Part shown: positions 9,501 to 17,364 of the stretch, piece by piece | Layout of the letters: each line of letters opens with the position of its first letter | Position numbering within the stretch: the stretch's first letter is position 1 | NCBI GenBank assembly: GCA_963721385.1 | Contig: CAVRJB010000019.1 | Coordinates: 310,001 to 374,000, forward strand | From: DAOMFB01 sp963721385 | GTDB lineage: Bacteria; Acidobacteriota; Thermoanaerobaculia; UBA5066 | Length of the DNA stretch: 64,000 nt | Reading direction: 5' to 3' | The notes under the pieces: model-generated | Told to the model about the DNA's origin: nothing | What the model saw: only the letters and a program-made list of their open reading frames with translations | The model's database searches: none | Translations under genes and position numbers: made by a program

Positions 9501-9667
9501 GCGTTCGCGCCGACGTAGACCGTCGTGACCTTCACGACGGCGATGTCGCTCCGCGGGAACTGCCGGACGGAGAGGGAGCGGATCGACTGCAGGCCCGCGA
9601 TGGTGACGACGAGGCTGACGCAGACCGCGAGGACGGGCCGCCGGATGAAGAGGTCGGTGAGCTTCAT
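6581..9667 (-). CDS. RND efflux pump inner-membrane transporter (AcrB/MdtB-like)
   Basis: A 1028-residue proton-driven exporter of the RND/HAE-1 family, the usual length. It begins MKLTDLFIRRPVLAVCVSLV, the typical first helix. Two halves each have a large periplasmic loop and six helices. The TM4 proton-relay motif LVVDDAIVMVEN lies around residue 400. The second half has the usual FRDPFIILAGSVPLALSGAL and GLIAKNGILIVEFANTLQ segments. It would form a trimer that passes drugs, dyes or lipids to an outer-membrane channel. The ATG overlaps the TGA of the upstream fusion-protein gene by one base (TGATG). No TolC-type channel is encoded next to it, so an unlinked channel is probably used. A long antisense open frame over this gene is a codon-bias shadow. 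Confidence 0.97.
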   Translation of the reverse strand: MKLTDLFIRRPVLAVCVSLVVTIAGLQSIRSLSVRQFPRSDIAVVKVTTVYVGANADLVRGFITTPLERVIASADGIDYLESSSAQGVSTITVHLKLNYDTNAALTQVQAKVAQVRNDLPPEAQAPVIDLETADAQFASMYIGFSAADLDQNQITDYLTRAVQPKLAAVSGVQRADILGSRTFAMRIWLKPEKMAALGLSASQVRDALANNNYLSALGRTKGSMVSVNLVANTNLQTAEEFRQLVVKRDKGSIVRLGEIADVVLGAEDYESDVRFNGQDATFMGIWVLPTANALEVIKRVREVIPEIRAQLPAGMKVGIPYDSTAYIQDAIDEVLKTLSETLLIVILVIFLFLGSFRSVVIPVVAIPVSLVGAVFLMFLAGFTINLLTLLAIVLSVGLVVDDAIVMVENVERHLQLGQKPFEAAIQAARELVGPIIAMTLTLAAVYAPIGIQGGLTGALFREFAFTLAGAVIVSGVVALTLSPMMGSKLLRSGDSERGFAGWVNRRFDFFRATYARQLAATLKYRPVVLTLWVLVTLLIVPFYLFSRKELAPKEDQSVVFGVIQAAPNATLDQTKLFASQVADVYRSFPESESIFQITSPSGGFGGMVTKPWSARKRSTQELQMLAAGQLSKIPAVRVISLTPPPLPGGSGFPVDFVIASTAEPEKLAGFAGQLVGKAFQSGLFMFADSDLKFDQPQAEVVFDRDKVRAQGVNLSDAGRDLSTMLGGNYVNRFSIQGRSYKVIPQVKRAERLNPDQLQQIHVTGADGKLVPLSTFASLKTTTEPRELKRFQQLNAVRVQGVIPPGVSLDQALVFLENEAAKILPKGFNVDYAGESRQLRTEGGKFLGTFLLSAILIYLVLAAQFESFRDPFIILAGSVPLALSGALLFSFLGLTSLNIYSQVGLITLVGLIAKNGILIVEFANTLQEKGVAKVPAVVEAASTRLRPILMTTAATVMGHLPLVFARGPGAGARNSIGIMLVTGMIVGTAFTLLVVPSIYVLVARTHAAGATAEKEPEREPEGPALEPAV

Positions 9668-10800
9668 CAGGAGTCTTGCGGCTTCGGGGCCGGGTCGTTG
9701 CCCGGCTGCACCGCGTTGTTCACCTCGACGGCCGCGCCGGGGCGGAGCTTGAAGACGCCCGAGGTGACGACCTCCTGCCCCGTCTTCAGCCCGGACAGGA
9801 TGGCCACCTGGTCGCCGCGGGAGCGTCCCAGCTTCACGAACTGCTGCTGCGCGCCGCGGTAGGAGACGCCGGCCGGGTTCTTCATCTCGGCCACGACGAA
9901 GACGGAATCGCCGTACGGCGCGTAGCTGATGGCCGAGGCCGGCAGCGCGATCACCGGCGTCGCCGTCCCGAGGAGCGCCTCGGCCTCGACGAACATCCCG
10001 GGGCGGAGCGTGCCGCGCGGGTTCGGAAGCGTCGCCTGGACCTGGACGTTCCGCGTCGCCTCGTCGACGATCGAATCCAGGGCCGTGACGCTGCCGGTGA
10101 GCTCGGCCGGGGGACCCGTCGCGCCCTGGGCGGTGGCCCGGACGGTGGCGCCGATTCTCACGCGGGCGACCTCCTGCTGCGGGACCGAGAAATTGACGTA
10201 GATCGGGTCGAGCGACTGGAGCGACACGATCCGGTCTCCCGCCGCCAGGTACTGGCCGAGGTTCGCGTGGCGGATGCCGAGCATCCCCGAGAAGGGGGCC
10301 CGGATCGTCTTCCGCTCGATGGTCGCCTTGATCTCGCCGACGCGGGCCTCTCCCTGCGTCTGCTCCGCGAGCGCGCGGTCGAGTTCCGCCTGCGAGAGAA
10401 CGCCGCTGTCGCGAAGCTCGCGAGCTCGCTTGAGGTTGAGGCGCCAGAGCGTGAGCTGCGCCTCCGCGGCGTCGAGCTGGGCCCGCTCCTGGCGGGAGTC
10501 GAGCGTCGCGAGGACCGTCCCCTCCTTCACCAGGCGTCCCGATTCGAAGGCGATCGTGTCGACGACGCCCGGAAGGTCCGCGCTGACCGTGACGCCCTGC
10601 ACCGCCACGACCGTGCCGATGGCCGTCAGATTGGCAGGCCACTGCACCTCCCGGGCGATGGTCGTCGTGACGGCCTCCGGAGGCGGCTGGAAGGAGGAGT
10701 TCTGCGCGATGGAGGCCTTGACCTGCCGGACCTTGAGCGTCCCGACGACCGCGAGGAAGGCGGCCACGAGAGCCAACATCAGCGCCATTCGTTTCTTCAT
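9667..10800 (-). CDS. RND efflux periplasmic adaptor (membrane fusion protein)
   Basis: A 377-residue HlyD/AcrA-type adaptor linking the pump to an outer-membrane channel. It has an N-terminal anchor or signal helix (RMALMLALVAAFLAVVGTL), a lipoyl-like half motif (SADLPGVVDTIAFESGRLVK), an alpha hairpin rich in Ala, Gln and Arg at about 105-165, and the returning lipoyl half (IRAPFSGMLGIRHANLGQYL). A beta-barrel segment follows (PIYVNFSVPQQEVARVRIG). It is the first gene of the operon and overlaps the pump gene by one base. The 5' leader of ~140 nt carries a palindrome over a -10 box at 10936-10957. Confidence 0.95.
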   Translation of the reverse strand: MKKRMALMLALVAAFLAVVGTLKVRQVKASIAQNSSFQPPPEAVTTTIAREVQWPANLTAIGTVVAVQGVTVSADLPGVVDTIAFESGRLVKEGTVLATLDSRQERAQLDAAEAQLTLWRLNLKRARELRDSGVLSQAELDRALAEQTQGEARVGEIKATIERKTIRAPFSGMLGIRHANLGQYLAAGDRIVSLQSLDPIYVNFSVPQQEVARVRIGATVRATAQGATGPPAELTGSVTALDSIVDEATRNVQVQATLPNPRGTLRPGMFVEAEALLGTATPVIALPASAISYAPYGDSVFVVAEMKNPAGVSYRGAQQQFVKLGRSRGDQVAILSGLKTGQEVVTSGVFKLRPGAAVEVNNAVQPGNDPAPKPQDS

Positions 10801-10935
10801 GAAGAACTTCCCTTCGGGTCGTCCCGGCGGCCCCCGGTCCGGGTGGCTCCTGCCGCCCCGCGAGACCTGCGAACGGACGGCCGGGGGGACGGACAGCCAG
10901 GTCCGGACTGAAGCGAATACGTCGCCGATTGAGAC

Positions 10936-10957
10936 CCGGTTTCAGTATAAACCGGGG
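10936..10957 (-). promoter_or_regulatory. putative operator palindrome over the RND operon -10 box
   Basis: Perfect inverted repeat CCCGGTTT - 6 nt - AAACCGGG. On the minus strand its centre contains TATACT (10945-10950), a good -10 hexamer for transcription into the adaptor gene. The size and position fit a TetR- or MarR-type repressor site, but no such regulator is encoded adjacent. No strong -35 is visible. Confidence 0.5.
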
Positions 10958-11075
10958 TGCGACCCCGGCGCCGGTCGGACTGCCAGTTGCGGTGGATGGC
11001 GAGGGCGTGGCCTCCGTTGACGGAACCAGCGCCAGCCCGCCCCGGCGGAGCTAAGATCCATCCGGGAGTGTCGTC

Positions 11076-11858
11076 ATGAGCGAAATCGCCTGCGACCCCA
11101 TCAGGACCCTACTCGCCAGCGAAGATCCCAAACAGGTGCGCCAGGGGCTCGCGCTGATTCGCGAGGAGATCGCCCGCGTCGGTTCCCGCGAGGCGCGAGA
11201 GCTCTTCGAACTGGTCTCGACGCTCTTCTACATCGACCCGCTCGACCGGCCAGAACTCGTTCCGGTCCTCGACGAGGCGGTGGACCTCGTCGTCGGCTTC
11301 GGCGAGTGGGCCATTCCGGCCCTGGTCGAGAAGCTCGACGCCGGAGACCTCAAGGCGCAGATGGCGGCCGGGCACGCCCTCGGCCGGATCGGGGCCGACG
11401 CCATCCGCCCGCTGATCGAGGAGTACGCCGTCGCGGCCGACGACTCGCACCGGGCCTTCATCCTCTACGCCCTCGGGAAGATCCGCTCCCCGAAGGTCGT
11501 CGCGGCCGCGAAGCTGGCCGTCGAGGCGTCGGCCTCGCCGGACCTCGAGCTGCGCGACACGGCGACCCGGGTGCTCGGGCGGCTCGCGGGAGCGATCCCT
11601 CCGTCGGAAATGCCCGCCGGGCTGCGGCTCGAGTTTCTCGCCCGGCTCGAAGCCAACATGGCGGACCGGAACACCGGCGTGAGGGCGAAGGCGATCCGGA
11701 GCCTCGGGAAGATGGCTCGGCAGGGGCACCTCACGCCGGCCGAGCGGGACGTCTTCAGAAAAGCGCTTCACAGCCTGGTGGGTGACGACGAGGCCTTCGA
11801 CTGGGATCGGGCCTTTGTGATCCGGCAGGAGGCCGAGGAGGCGCTCCGCTACGTCTGA
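11076..11858 (+). CDS. HEAT-repeat protein
   Basis: A 260-residue, cytoplasmic, all-helical protein. It contains successive HEAT-like helix pairs, clearest in WAIPALVEKLDAGDLKAQMA, HALGRIGADAIRPLIEEYA, HRAFILYALGKIRSPKVVAA and IRSLGKMARQGHLTPAERD. HEAT proteins act as protein-binding scaffolds; the partner is unknown. No catalytic motif is seen. GGGAG sits 7 nt before the ATG and TAAGAT 18 nt before it. The gene is transcribed away from the RND operon and ends 6 bp from the convergent Hcp gene. Confidence 0.85.
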   Translation: MSEIACDPIRTLLASEDPKQVRQGLALIREEIARVGSREARELFELVSTLFYIDPLDRPELVPVLDEAVDLVVGFGEWAIPALVEKLDAGDLKAQMAAGHALGRIGADAIRPLIEEYAVAADDSHRAFILYALGKIRSPKVVAAAKLAVEASASPDLELRDTATRVLGRLAGAIPPSEMPAGLRLEFLARLEANMADRNTGVRAKAIRSLGKMARQGHLTPAERDVFRKALHSLVGDDEAFDWDRAFVIRQEAEEALRYV

Positions 11859-11864
11859 GGGCCG

Positions 11865-12398
11865 TCAGATCTTCTTGTTCAACCTGAGATCCCAGCCCCC
11901 GGTCACCGTCCCCGTCAGCTTGCCGTCGGCACCAAACGTCCGGTACTCCCATTGGATCTTTGCGTAATCCACGGTTGCTTCGTCGAGGAAGCCCGCGCTG
12001 TCGGCGCCCGTCGTCAGCGTGTCGAAAGAGAGCGGATACTGCACCCCCGTGCCCGCCCGCTGCACGATGCGGGTCACCACCACGTCCTCGAGCCTGACCT
12101 TGTAGAAGTCGACGGCAGTTCCCGCTCGTCGGAACGTGAAGAGCGCCTCCTTGACGTGCAGGCCCGACGCGCACGCGAGCAGGAGCGGAACCGAGCCCTT
12201 GTCGAGGGGCTTGCGGAACCTCACGCCAGAGAAGACGGTCTTGCCCGCAGCCCCTCCTCCGCCTACGGGCGAGCCGCCGGGGTGCTCGATGGCCTGCTCG
12301 TAGGAGAGGACGACCATCTCCTTCTCATGACCCTTGGCCTCGCTCTCACCCTCGATCCCGTCGAGCTTCAGAAAGATGTCGAAAGAACCGTTGGCCAT
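11865..12398 (-). CDS. hcp: Hcp-family type VI secretion tube/effector protein
   Basis: A 177-residue Hcp protein. It begins MANGSFDIFLKLDGIEGES with no signal peptide and shows the family's hallmarks: GHEKEMVVLSYEQAIEHPG, a Gly-rich loop, FSGVRFRKPLDKGSVPLLLA, a hydrophobic HVKEALFTFRRAG strand pair and KIQWEYRTFGADG. Hcp forms hexameric rings that stack into the T6SS tube and can carry effectors. AGGAG precedes the ATG. There is no VipA/B, VgrG, ClpV or other T6SS gene in the window, so this is an orphan copy. Hcp-fold proteins outside T6SS also exist. Confidence 0.85.
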   Translation of the reverse strand: MANGSFDIFLKLDGIEGESEAKGHEKEMVVLSYEQAIEHPGGSPVGGGGAAGKTVFSGVRFRKPLDKGSVPLLLACASGLHVKEALFTFRRAGTAVDFYKVRLEDVVVTRIVQRAGTGVQYPLSFDTLTTGADSAGFLDEATVDYAKIQWEYRTFGADGKLTGTVTGGWDLRLNKKI

Positions 12399-12476
12399 CT
12401 CAGACTCCTGGTGTGATAGCGGTGAAATGATCCGTCTGCGCGGATCCTACCGGGACCGCTCCGCGGATCCAACCCA

Positions 12477-12893
12477 CTAATTCTGCGATTCTCGGGCCTG
12501 ATTTCGGTCCGGGTCGATTGGAAGTCCGGGCGGCCTGCTCAGCCGACGTTTTCGAATGACGACGGCGTAGATGGCGAGATTCGCGGCGATGACCACCGCT
12601 CCGAGGATTCGTTGTCGTGCGGAGGTGAGGCTCTCCGGGTAGATGAGCGGAAGGAGATATCGGGCGACGAAATCTCCCTGGTATGGGGCGCCGCCGCGGC
12701 CCCGAAGCCAGTTTTCCAGCGGGGTGAGGGGGCACACCCACCCCATCAGCTCGACCACGGCGCCCCATGCCGCGGCTGGAATGTGCAGCCAGGCGACGCG
12801 CGGCCAACGAAGAACGAGAAGACCCCCTGCGACCACGAAAGCGATGAAGAGGAGGTGTGCGACAACGACCGCGTCCGCGAGGAACTGGTACAA
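12477..12893 (-). CDS. DUF2784 family membrane protein
   Basis: A 138-residue membrane protein with a TTG start (MYQFLADAVVVAHLLFIAFV) and GGGAG 5 nt upstream. It has four hydrophobic helices. The family signature AWLHIPAAAWGAVVELMGWV is followed by CPLTPLENWLRGRGGAPYQG and a third helix. The C-terminus is basic and soluble. DUF2784 proteins have no assigned function. It lies between the Hcp gene and the BNR propeller gene on the same strand, but 78 bp and 66 bp gaps do not prove an operon. Confidence 0.85.
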   Translation of the reverse strand: MYQFLADAVVVAHLLFIAFVVAGGLLVLRWPRVAWLHIPAAAWGAVVELMGWVCPLTPLENWLRGRGGAPYQGDFVARYLLPLIYPESLTSARQRILGAVVIAANLAIYAVVIRKRRLSRPPGLPIDPDRNQARESQN

Positions 12894-12959
12894 GCCGACT
12901 CCCGAAGGCGAACCATACCGCGTCAGACGGTCCTTGGAACAGGAAGCGAAGGGGGGCGT

Positions 12960-15900
12960 TTACTCCGTCGTCAGCGGCGGAAGGCCGGCGGCCTGGAGCG
13001 ACGTGTTCAGTTTCGGGAGGTCGTTCGCGAGGACGTCGCGCCAGTGGGCGAGGCCTTCGGCGAGGAGCTTCTTCCGCGCGGCAAAGCCGGTGACGGCGTC
13101 GGGCGTCGGCGCGGCGTCGGCGCTCTGGACGGCGGACTCGAGGCCAGCCAGCGAGGTTGCGACGCGGCGGAGGGTGTTCTGGGGGATCTCGTCGATGTCC
13201 CAGTACTCCTCGTGCGGAAGCGGCGGGCCGGCGGCCGCGTCGAGCGCCTTCGTGAATGCGTCGAGGGCGTCCATCGCGGGCCGGACGATTCCCTTCTCCT
13301 TCCGAAGGGTGGCGATCTGCGTCCTCAGGGCCTTCGCCTCGCGGAGCGCCAGGGCCACGCGGACGCGCTCGGCCTCGATCTCTCGGGTCAGCTCGAACTG
13401 GCGAAGAAGGTCGGCGTCGGTGACCGACGGGCCGAGCCGCGGGTCTTTTGCCACCACGAGCGGCTGGGTGAGGACTTTGCCGGCGGCCGTCAGTCGGACG
13501 GTGTACCGGCCGGGAGGGGCCCACGGGCCGGAGGCGCTGCGCCAGGAGCCATGCGGGGGAACCAGCTCCTTCGGAAGGACGTATCGAAGGTCCCAGACGG
13601 ACCGGTGCATGCCGGGCGCGGCGGAGAGGGGCTCGGCGGTGGCGGCCCAGTCAGGCGTCATGACGATGCGGGAGAGGTCGGGTTGGCGCACCTTGTCGTC
13701 GCTGGAGGTGCGGTGGACGAGGTCTCCCCTCGGGTCGAAGATCTCGAGCGTCACGGGGCCTTGCGTGGCCTTGAGGTAATAGTCGACGACGGCCCCGCGA
13801 GGCGGGTTCTCGGCCATCGGCTCGTCCTTCGGTTCGGGGGTGCCGAGGAAGGGGGCCGGATGGAGCCGGACGGCCTCACGCGGCGCGAACAGGAACGCAT
13901 CCTGCGCCGCGATTTGGGCATCGAGTTGGCGAATCGGCGAAAGGTCGTCCAGCACCCAGAACGACCGGCCGTGCGTGCCGACGACGAGGTCGCCGTGCTT
14001 CGCGTCGATGTCGCGGATGGAGCAGTTGGGCAGATTGAGCTTGAGCGGCTGCCAATGGTCGCCGTCGTCGAACGAGACGAAAACGCCTGTCTCGGTGCCG
14101 GCGTAGAGGAGGCCCTTGCGGGTCGGGTCCTCGCGGACGACGTTGACGTAGCTGCCGGCGGGGATCCCCTTCGCGATGAACGTCCAGCTCTTTCCGCCGT
14201 CCCGGGTCCGATAGATGTACGGGTCGATGTCGTCGATCCGGTGCCGGTCGACCGCGGCATACGCCGTCTCCGCGTCGAAGTGCGAGGCCTCGAGGATGGC
14301 GACCTTCGACCAGGACGTGAGCGCCTGAGGCGTGACGTTGGTCCAGGTCCGGCCGTCGTCGCGCGAGAGCCAGACGAGTCCGTCGTCGGTGCCGACCCAG
14401 ACCCGGCCGTCGACGAGGGGTGAGAACGCGATGGCGTAGATGACGCCCCGGCGCGGGCCCTTCGTGTCGCTCGTCTCGGCGGTGATCGGATCGAGATTGG
14501 GCGGGACGCCGGGGTTTTCGCGCGTCAGGTCGGGACTGACTTTCTCCCAGTTTCGCCCTCCGTCCAGCGTCCGGAAGAGGAACTGGTTTCCGAACCAGAC
14601 CCCCTTTGGATTGCGCGGCGAGACGGCGAGGGGAAGTGTCCACTCGTTCCGGTAGTGGCCCGGGGTGGCGAGCGTCGGGTCGATGCTTTGCTCCTGCAGC
14701 GTCTTCAGGTCGAAGCGGTCGACCGAGCCGCCATAGAGGAGGCCGGGGTCGGCCGGGTCGGGCGCGATGTAACCGTTCTCGCCGCCGGCCGCGATCTCCT
14801 TCCAGTCGCGCCGAGTGATGGAGCGGTAGTCGGTCTGCGACGGCGTGGCCACGGCGCCGCTGTCCTGCTGCGCGCCGTAGATCCAGTAGGGGAACCGGTC
14901 GTCGGTCGTGGCGTGGAAGAACTGCGCGGTCGGCTGGTTGTACCAACTGCTCCACGTCTTGCCGCCGTCGACGGTGACGACCGCCCCCTGGTCGCTTGCC
15001 ACGATCATCCGGCGCGGGTCGGCGGGGTCGATCCAGAGGCGGTGATAGTCGTCGCCCCCCGGCGCTCCCTTGAAGGGAAGGAACGTCTTGCCGCCGTCGG
15101 TCGAGCGGAACATCGCCGTGTTCAGGGCGTAGACGACATTTGGGTCCTTCGGGTCGACGTTGACGCCAGCCCAGTACCAGCCGCGCTGCCAGATGCGCCG
15201 ATCCGAGCTGGTCCGCTTCCAGGTGAGGCCGGAGTCGTCGGAAAGATAGAGGCCCCCCTCCTTCGCGTCGGCGATGGCGTAAACGCGGCGGGGGTCCGAC
15301 GGGGCAAAGGCAATCCGGATGCGGCCGAGCGTCTCCGAGGGAATGCCGGCCGTGATCTGCTTCCACGTGTCGCCGCCGTCTTCAGAACGATAGAGGCCGC
15401 TGCCGGGGCCGTTCGAGGGGGGATAGACGCTCCAGGGGGGACGCCGCGTCTGCCAGAGGGCTGCGAGGATCGTCCTGCTGTTGCTGGGGTCCATCGCGAG
15501 ATCGACGGCGCCGGTGTTCTCGTCCTTGTAGAGGACGTTTGCCCACGTCTTCCCGCCGTCTTTCGATCGGAAGACGCCGCGCTCCCTGTTCGGGCCGTAA
15601 GCGTGCCCGAGAGCGGCGACGTAGACGAGGTCGGGGTTTTTCGGGTCGACGAGGATCTGGCCGATCTGCCGCGTGTCGGCAAGGCCCAGATGCGTCCAGC
15701 TCTTCCCGCCGTCGGCCGACTTGTAGACACCGTTCCCGTAGGAGATGTCGTTTCGCATGTCGGCCTCGCCCGAGCCGACGTAGAGGACATCCGGGTCGGA
15801 GGGGGCGACGGCCACGGCGCCGATCGAGGCGACGGGCTGCGAGTCGAAGATCGGCTCCCACGTCCGCCCGGCGTTGTCGCTCCGCCAGACCCCGCCGCCT

Positions 15901-16088
15901 ACCGCCCCGAAGTAGAAGCGGTCCGGGTGGCCGGGCACTCCGGTAGCCGTGACGGTTCGACCCGCGCGGAACGGCCCCACGAGGCGCCAGCGCATCCCCG
16001 AGAACAGGCTCGGGTCGAACGGCTGGGCGGCGAGGCACCCCGTGGCGAAGACAAGAAGGCTGAGCCCGAAGACCCGGATCATGTTCAT
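12960..16088 (-). CDS. large BNR/VPS10-type beta-propeller lipoprotein
   Basis: A 1042-residue secreted protein. A lipobox-like signal (LSLLVFATGCLAAQ) suggests a lipoprotein. The body contains about ten Asp-box/BNR motifs, for example SADGGKSWTHLG, SKDGGKTWANV, SEDGGDTWKQI, STDGGKTFLPF, SRDDGRTWTNV and TRDGGKSWTFI. These make two consecutive beta-propellers like those of sortilin/VPS10 and glycosyl-hydrolase-like exo-proteins. The last ~250 residues are an Ig-like segment (PPGRYTVRLTAAGKV) and a helical domain rich in Leu, Arg and Glu. Proteins of this type are abundant in Acidobacteriota and Bacteroidota and are often annotated as glycosyl hydrolases without proof of activity. I assign no substrate. 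Confidence 0.88.
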   Translation of the reverse strand: MNMIRVFGLSLLVFATGCLAAQPFDPSLFSGMRWRLVGPFRAGRTVTATGVPGHPDRFYFGAVGGGVWRSDNAGRTWEPIFDSQPVASIGAVAVAPSDPDVLYVGSGEADMRNDISYGNGVYKSADGGKSWTHLGLADTRQIGQILVDPKNPDLVYVAALGHAYGPNRERGVFRSKDGGKTWANVLYKDENTGAVDLAMDPSNSRTILAALWQTRRPPWSVYPPSNGPGSGLYRSEDGGDTWKQITAGIPSETLGRIRIAFAPSDPRRVYAIADAKEGGLYLSDDSGLTWKRTSSDRRIWQRGWYWAGVNVDPKDPNVVYALNTAMFRSTDGGKTFLPFKGAPGGDDYHRLWIDPADPRRMIVASDQGAVVTVDGGKTWSSWYNQPTAQFFHATTDDRFPYWIYGAQQDSGAVATPSQTDYRSITRRDWKEIAAGGENGYIAPDPADPGLLYGGSVDRFDLKTLQEQSIDPTLATPGHYRNEWTLPLAVSPRNPKGVWFGNQFLFRTLDGGRNWEKVSPDLTRENPGVPPNLDPITAETSDTKGPRRGVIYAIAFSPLVDGRVWVGTDDGLVWLSRDDGRTWTNVTPQALTSWSKVAILEASHFDAETAYAAVDRHRIDDIDPYIYRTRDGGKSWTFIAKGIPAGSYVNVVREDPTRKGLLYAGTETGVFVSFDDGDHWQPLKLNLPNCSIRDIDAKHGDLVVGTHGRSFWVLDDLSPIRQLDAQIAAQDAFLFAPREAVRLHPAPFLGTPEPKDEPMAENPPRGAVVDYYLKATQGPVTLEIFDPRGDLVHRTSSDDKVRQPDLSRIVMTPDWAATAEPLSAAPGMHRSVWDLRYVLPKELVPPHGSWRSASGPWAPPGRYTVRLTAAGKVLTQPLVVAKDPRLGPSVTDADLLRQFELTREIEAERVRVALALREAKALRTQIATLRKEKGIVRPAMDALDAFTKALDAAAGPPLPHEEYWDIDEIPQNTLRRVATSLAGLESAVQSADAAPTPDAVTGFAARKKLLAEGLAHWRDVLANDLPKLNTSLQAAGLPPLTTE

Positions 16089-16112
16089 CGGGACGAATCT
16101 CTCACGAGGGTC

Positions 16113-16140
16113 GGGGTCAGGTCTATGTTTTCTGTTATAG
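16113..16140 (+). repeat. 28-bp direct repeat, copy 1
   Basis: GGGGTCAGGTCTATGTTTTC followed by TGTTATAG. It matches copy 2 at 17952-17979 at most positions, with transitions at the variable ones. It lies directly outside the 3' end of the three small secreted-protein genes. GGGGTCAGGTCT-type sequences recur in bacterial intergenic regions near REP-associated transposases; that link is recalled, not shown here. Confidence 0.7.
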
Positions 16141-16154
16141 GACCCGGGCGCCGC

Positions 16155-16766
16155 TCACTTTCCGGGCGCAGGAGTTCTCGTCGGGGTTTTCGTCGGCGTC
16201 GAAACGCCTTTGACCGGGACCGGTGTGACGGCGAGTCTGGCCGCGCCGACTGGCGCGTTCGCCGTACCGTTCCCCGTGGGGCCGCCCGCCACCAGCCCGG
16301 CGCTGCCGACGCTGGCCAATCCGGAGGCCATGCCCATCAACATCTCGAGATTCGCGCTCGCCATCGCGTTGTTGAATCGTTCCTCGGCCTCCCGTTTCTG
16401 GGCGTCGATCTTCCCTTTCTCCTGAGCGAGCTTCCCTTCCTTTTCGGCGAGGGCCAGCTCGGCCTGCGAGCGCTGGATCTTCGCGTCTCCGCGCGCCTCT
16501 TTCAGGACCATCTTGAGATACTCCATCATGACGACGAAGAGAGTCCCCGCCGAATCGCCCGCCGCCATTGTCCTGACGTCCTGAATCGACATCTTCGGGG
16601 AGAGCCGGGCCACGAGCGCGCTAACGCGTGCCTGCTCCGCGGACGTGAGCGCGGCCCGCGTCCGGGCCTCCTGGTCGAGATATTTCTGCGGAATCTCCAG
16701 GTTGGCGGCGGGCGCGTTCAGCGCGAGGGCCGCGGCGAGCACCAGAACCGTCGCGTTTCGAATCAT
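16155..16766 (-). CDS. small secreted coiled-coil protein with Thr/Pro-rich tail
   Basis: A 203-residue protein. The start at 16766 is chosen because GGGAGG sits just upstream of it; an in-frame ATG 12 nt earlier would place that site inside the gene. The signal peptide is IRNATVLVLAAALALNAPAA. A helical region follows (SAEQARVSALVARLSPKMSI, then TLFVVMMEYLKMVLKEARGD), then a charged coiled coil (QAELALAEKEGKLAQEKGKI) and a Gly/Ala-rich hydrophobic stretch (MLMGMASGLASVGSAGLVAG). The end is a Thr/Pro tail. It is last of a three-gene run, and its layout parallels the two upstream genes. Function unknown; a surface or envelope-associated helical protein is the best guess. Confidence 0.7.
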   Translation of the reverse strand: MIRNATVLVLAAALALNAPAANLEIPQKYLDQEARTRAALTSAEQARVSALVARLSPKMSIQDVRTMAAGDSAGTLFVVMMEYLKMVLKEARGDAKIQRSQAELALAEKEGKLAQEKGKIDAQKREAEERFNNAMASANLEMLMGMASGLASVGSAGLVAGGPTGNGTANAPVGAARLAVTPVPVKGVSTPTKTPTRTPAPGK

Positions 16767-16806
16767 CGGACCTCCCATCCGTCGTCTCGGGACCGGGCCC
16801 GGAGCC

Positions 16807-17355
16807 TCAACGCGGCGCCACCCGCGAGAGCTGGGCGCCGCGCGTCCTGTCTTGGAGCTCCCGGGCGGCGGTCAGCAGCACGGACGCGCGGTCCGTTGCC
16901 GGGGTCGGGGTGGGCGTCGTTCGCTGGATGCTGGTCACTGCGGCCCGCTGTTTCGACTTCTCGGCGTTGGCGGCTTTCACGCCGTCCATGATGGCCTTCA
17001 GATCTTCCTGGGCCGATTTCGCGGCCTGCATGAGGACGAGGAAGGCGAGCGCCTCGATATCGCCGTTTCCCATATCGCCGAGAACTGCCCAGTTCGTCGT
17101 TCCGGCCGGCGCGGCGTTTCCGACTGAAGCGCTCTGCTTCTTCCCGAACCTCGCCCGGGCCGCCGCCTGAAGTGCGGCAACGTCCACCGGGCCGTGCGAG
17201 CGCGCAAGCCCCCGGGCCTGTTCGTCGGCCCACGCGAGAACCTGCGGAGAGGCTTCCTTCCGCAGCTGGTCGGCGCGCGCCGTGAGGTCCGGCGGAATTG
17301 TGGTGGCAGCGGCGACGGAACCGACCAATGCGCATGCGATGAGTCTGGCGTGCAT
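16807..17355 (-). CDS. small secreted helical protein, paralogue of the next gene
   Basis: A 182-residue protein with a signal peptide (MHARLIACALVGSVAAA). The middle carries ADQLRKEASPQVLAWADEQA and ALAFLVLMQAAKSAQEDLKA, which line up with RLSRTASPAVRSWANQNAHG and LAFIANYEAAKLLQEGIKRD of the upstream gene. The two genes are therefore diverged paralogues. The C-terminus has a short TPTPTP stretch. It starts 9 nt after the upstream stop, indicating an operon. No enzymatic motif is visible. Confidence 0.7.
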   Translation of the reverse strand: MHARLIACALVGSVAAATTIPPDLTARADQLRKEASPQVLAWADEQARGLARSHGPVDVAALQAAARARFGKKQSASVGNAAPAGTTNWAVLGDMGNGDIEALAFLVLMQAAKSAQEDLKAIMDGVKAANAEKSKQRAAVTSIQRTTPTPTPATDRASVLLTAARELQDRTRGAQLSRVAPR

Positions 17356-17364
17356 GAGCCGTCT

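Noticed and set aside
7385..9862. 825-codon plus-strand frame under the RND pump
   Set aside because: Repetitive Arg/Glu/Asp/Leu composition, mirror of the pump gene, no domain.
14655..16991. 778-codon plus-strand frame under the BNR propeller gene
   Set aside because: Arg/Pro/Gly-rich antisense shadow.
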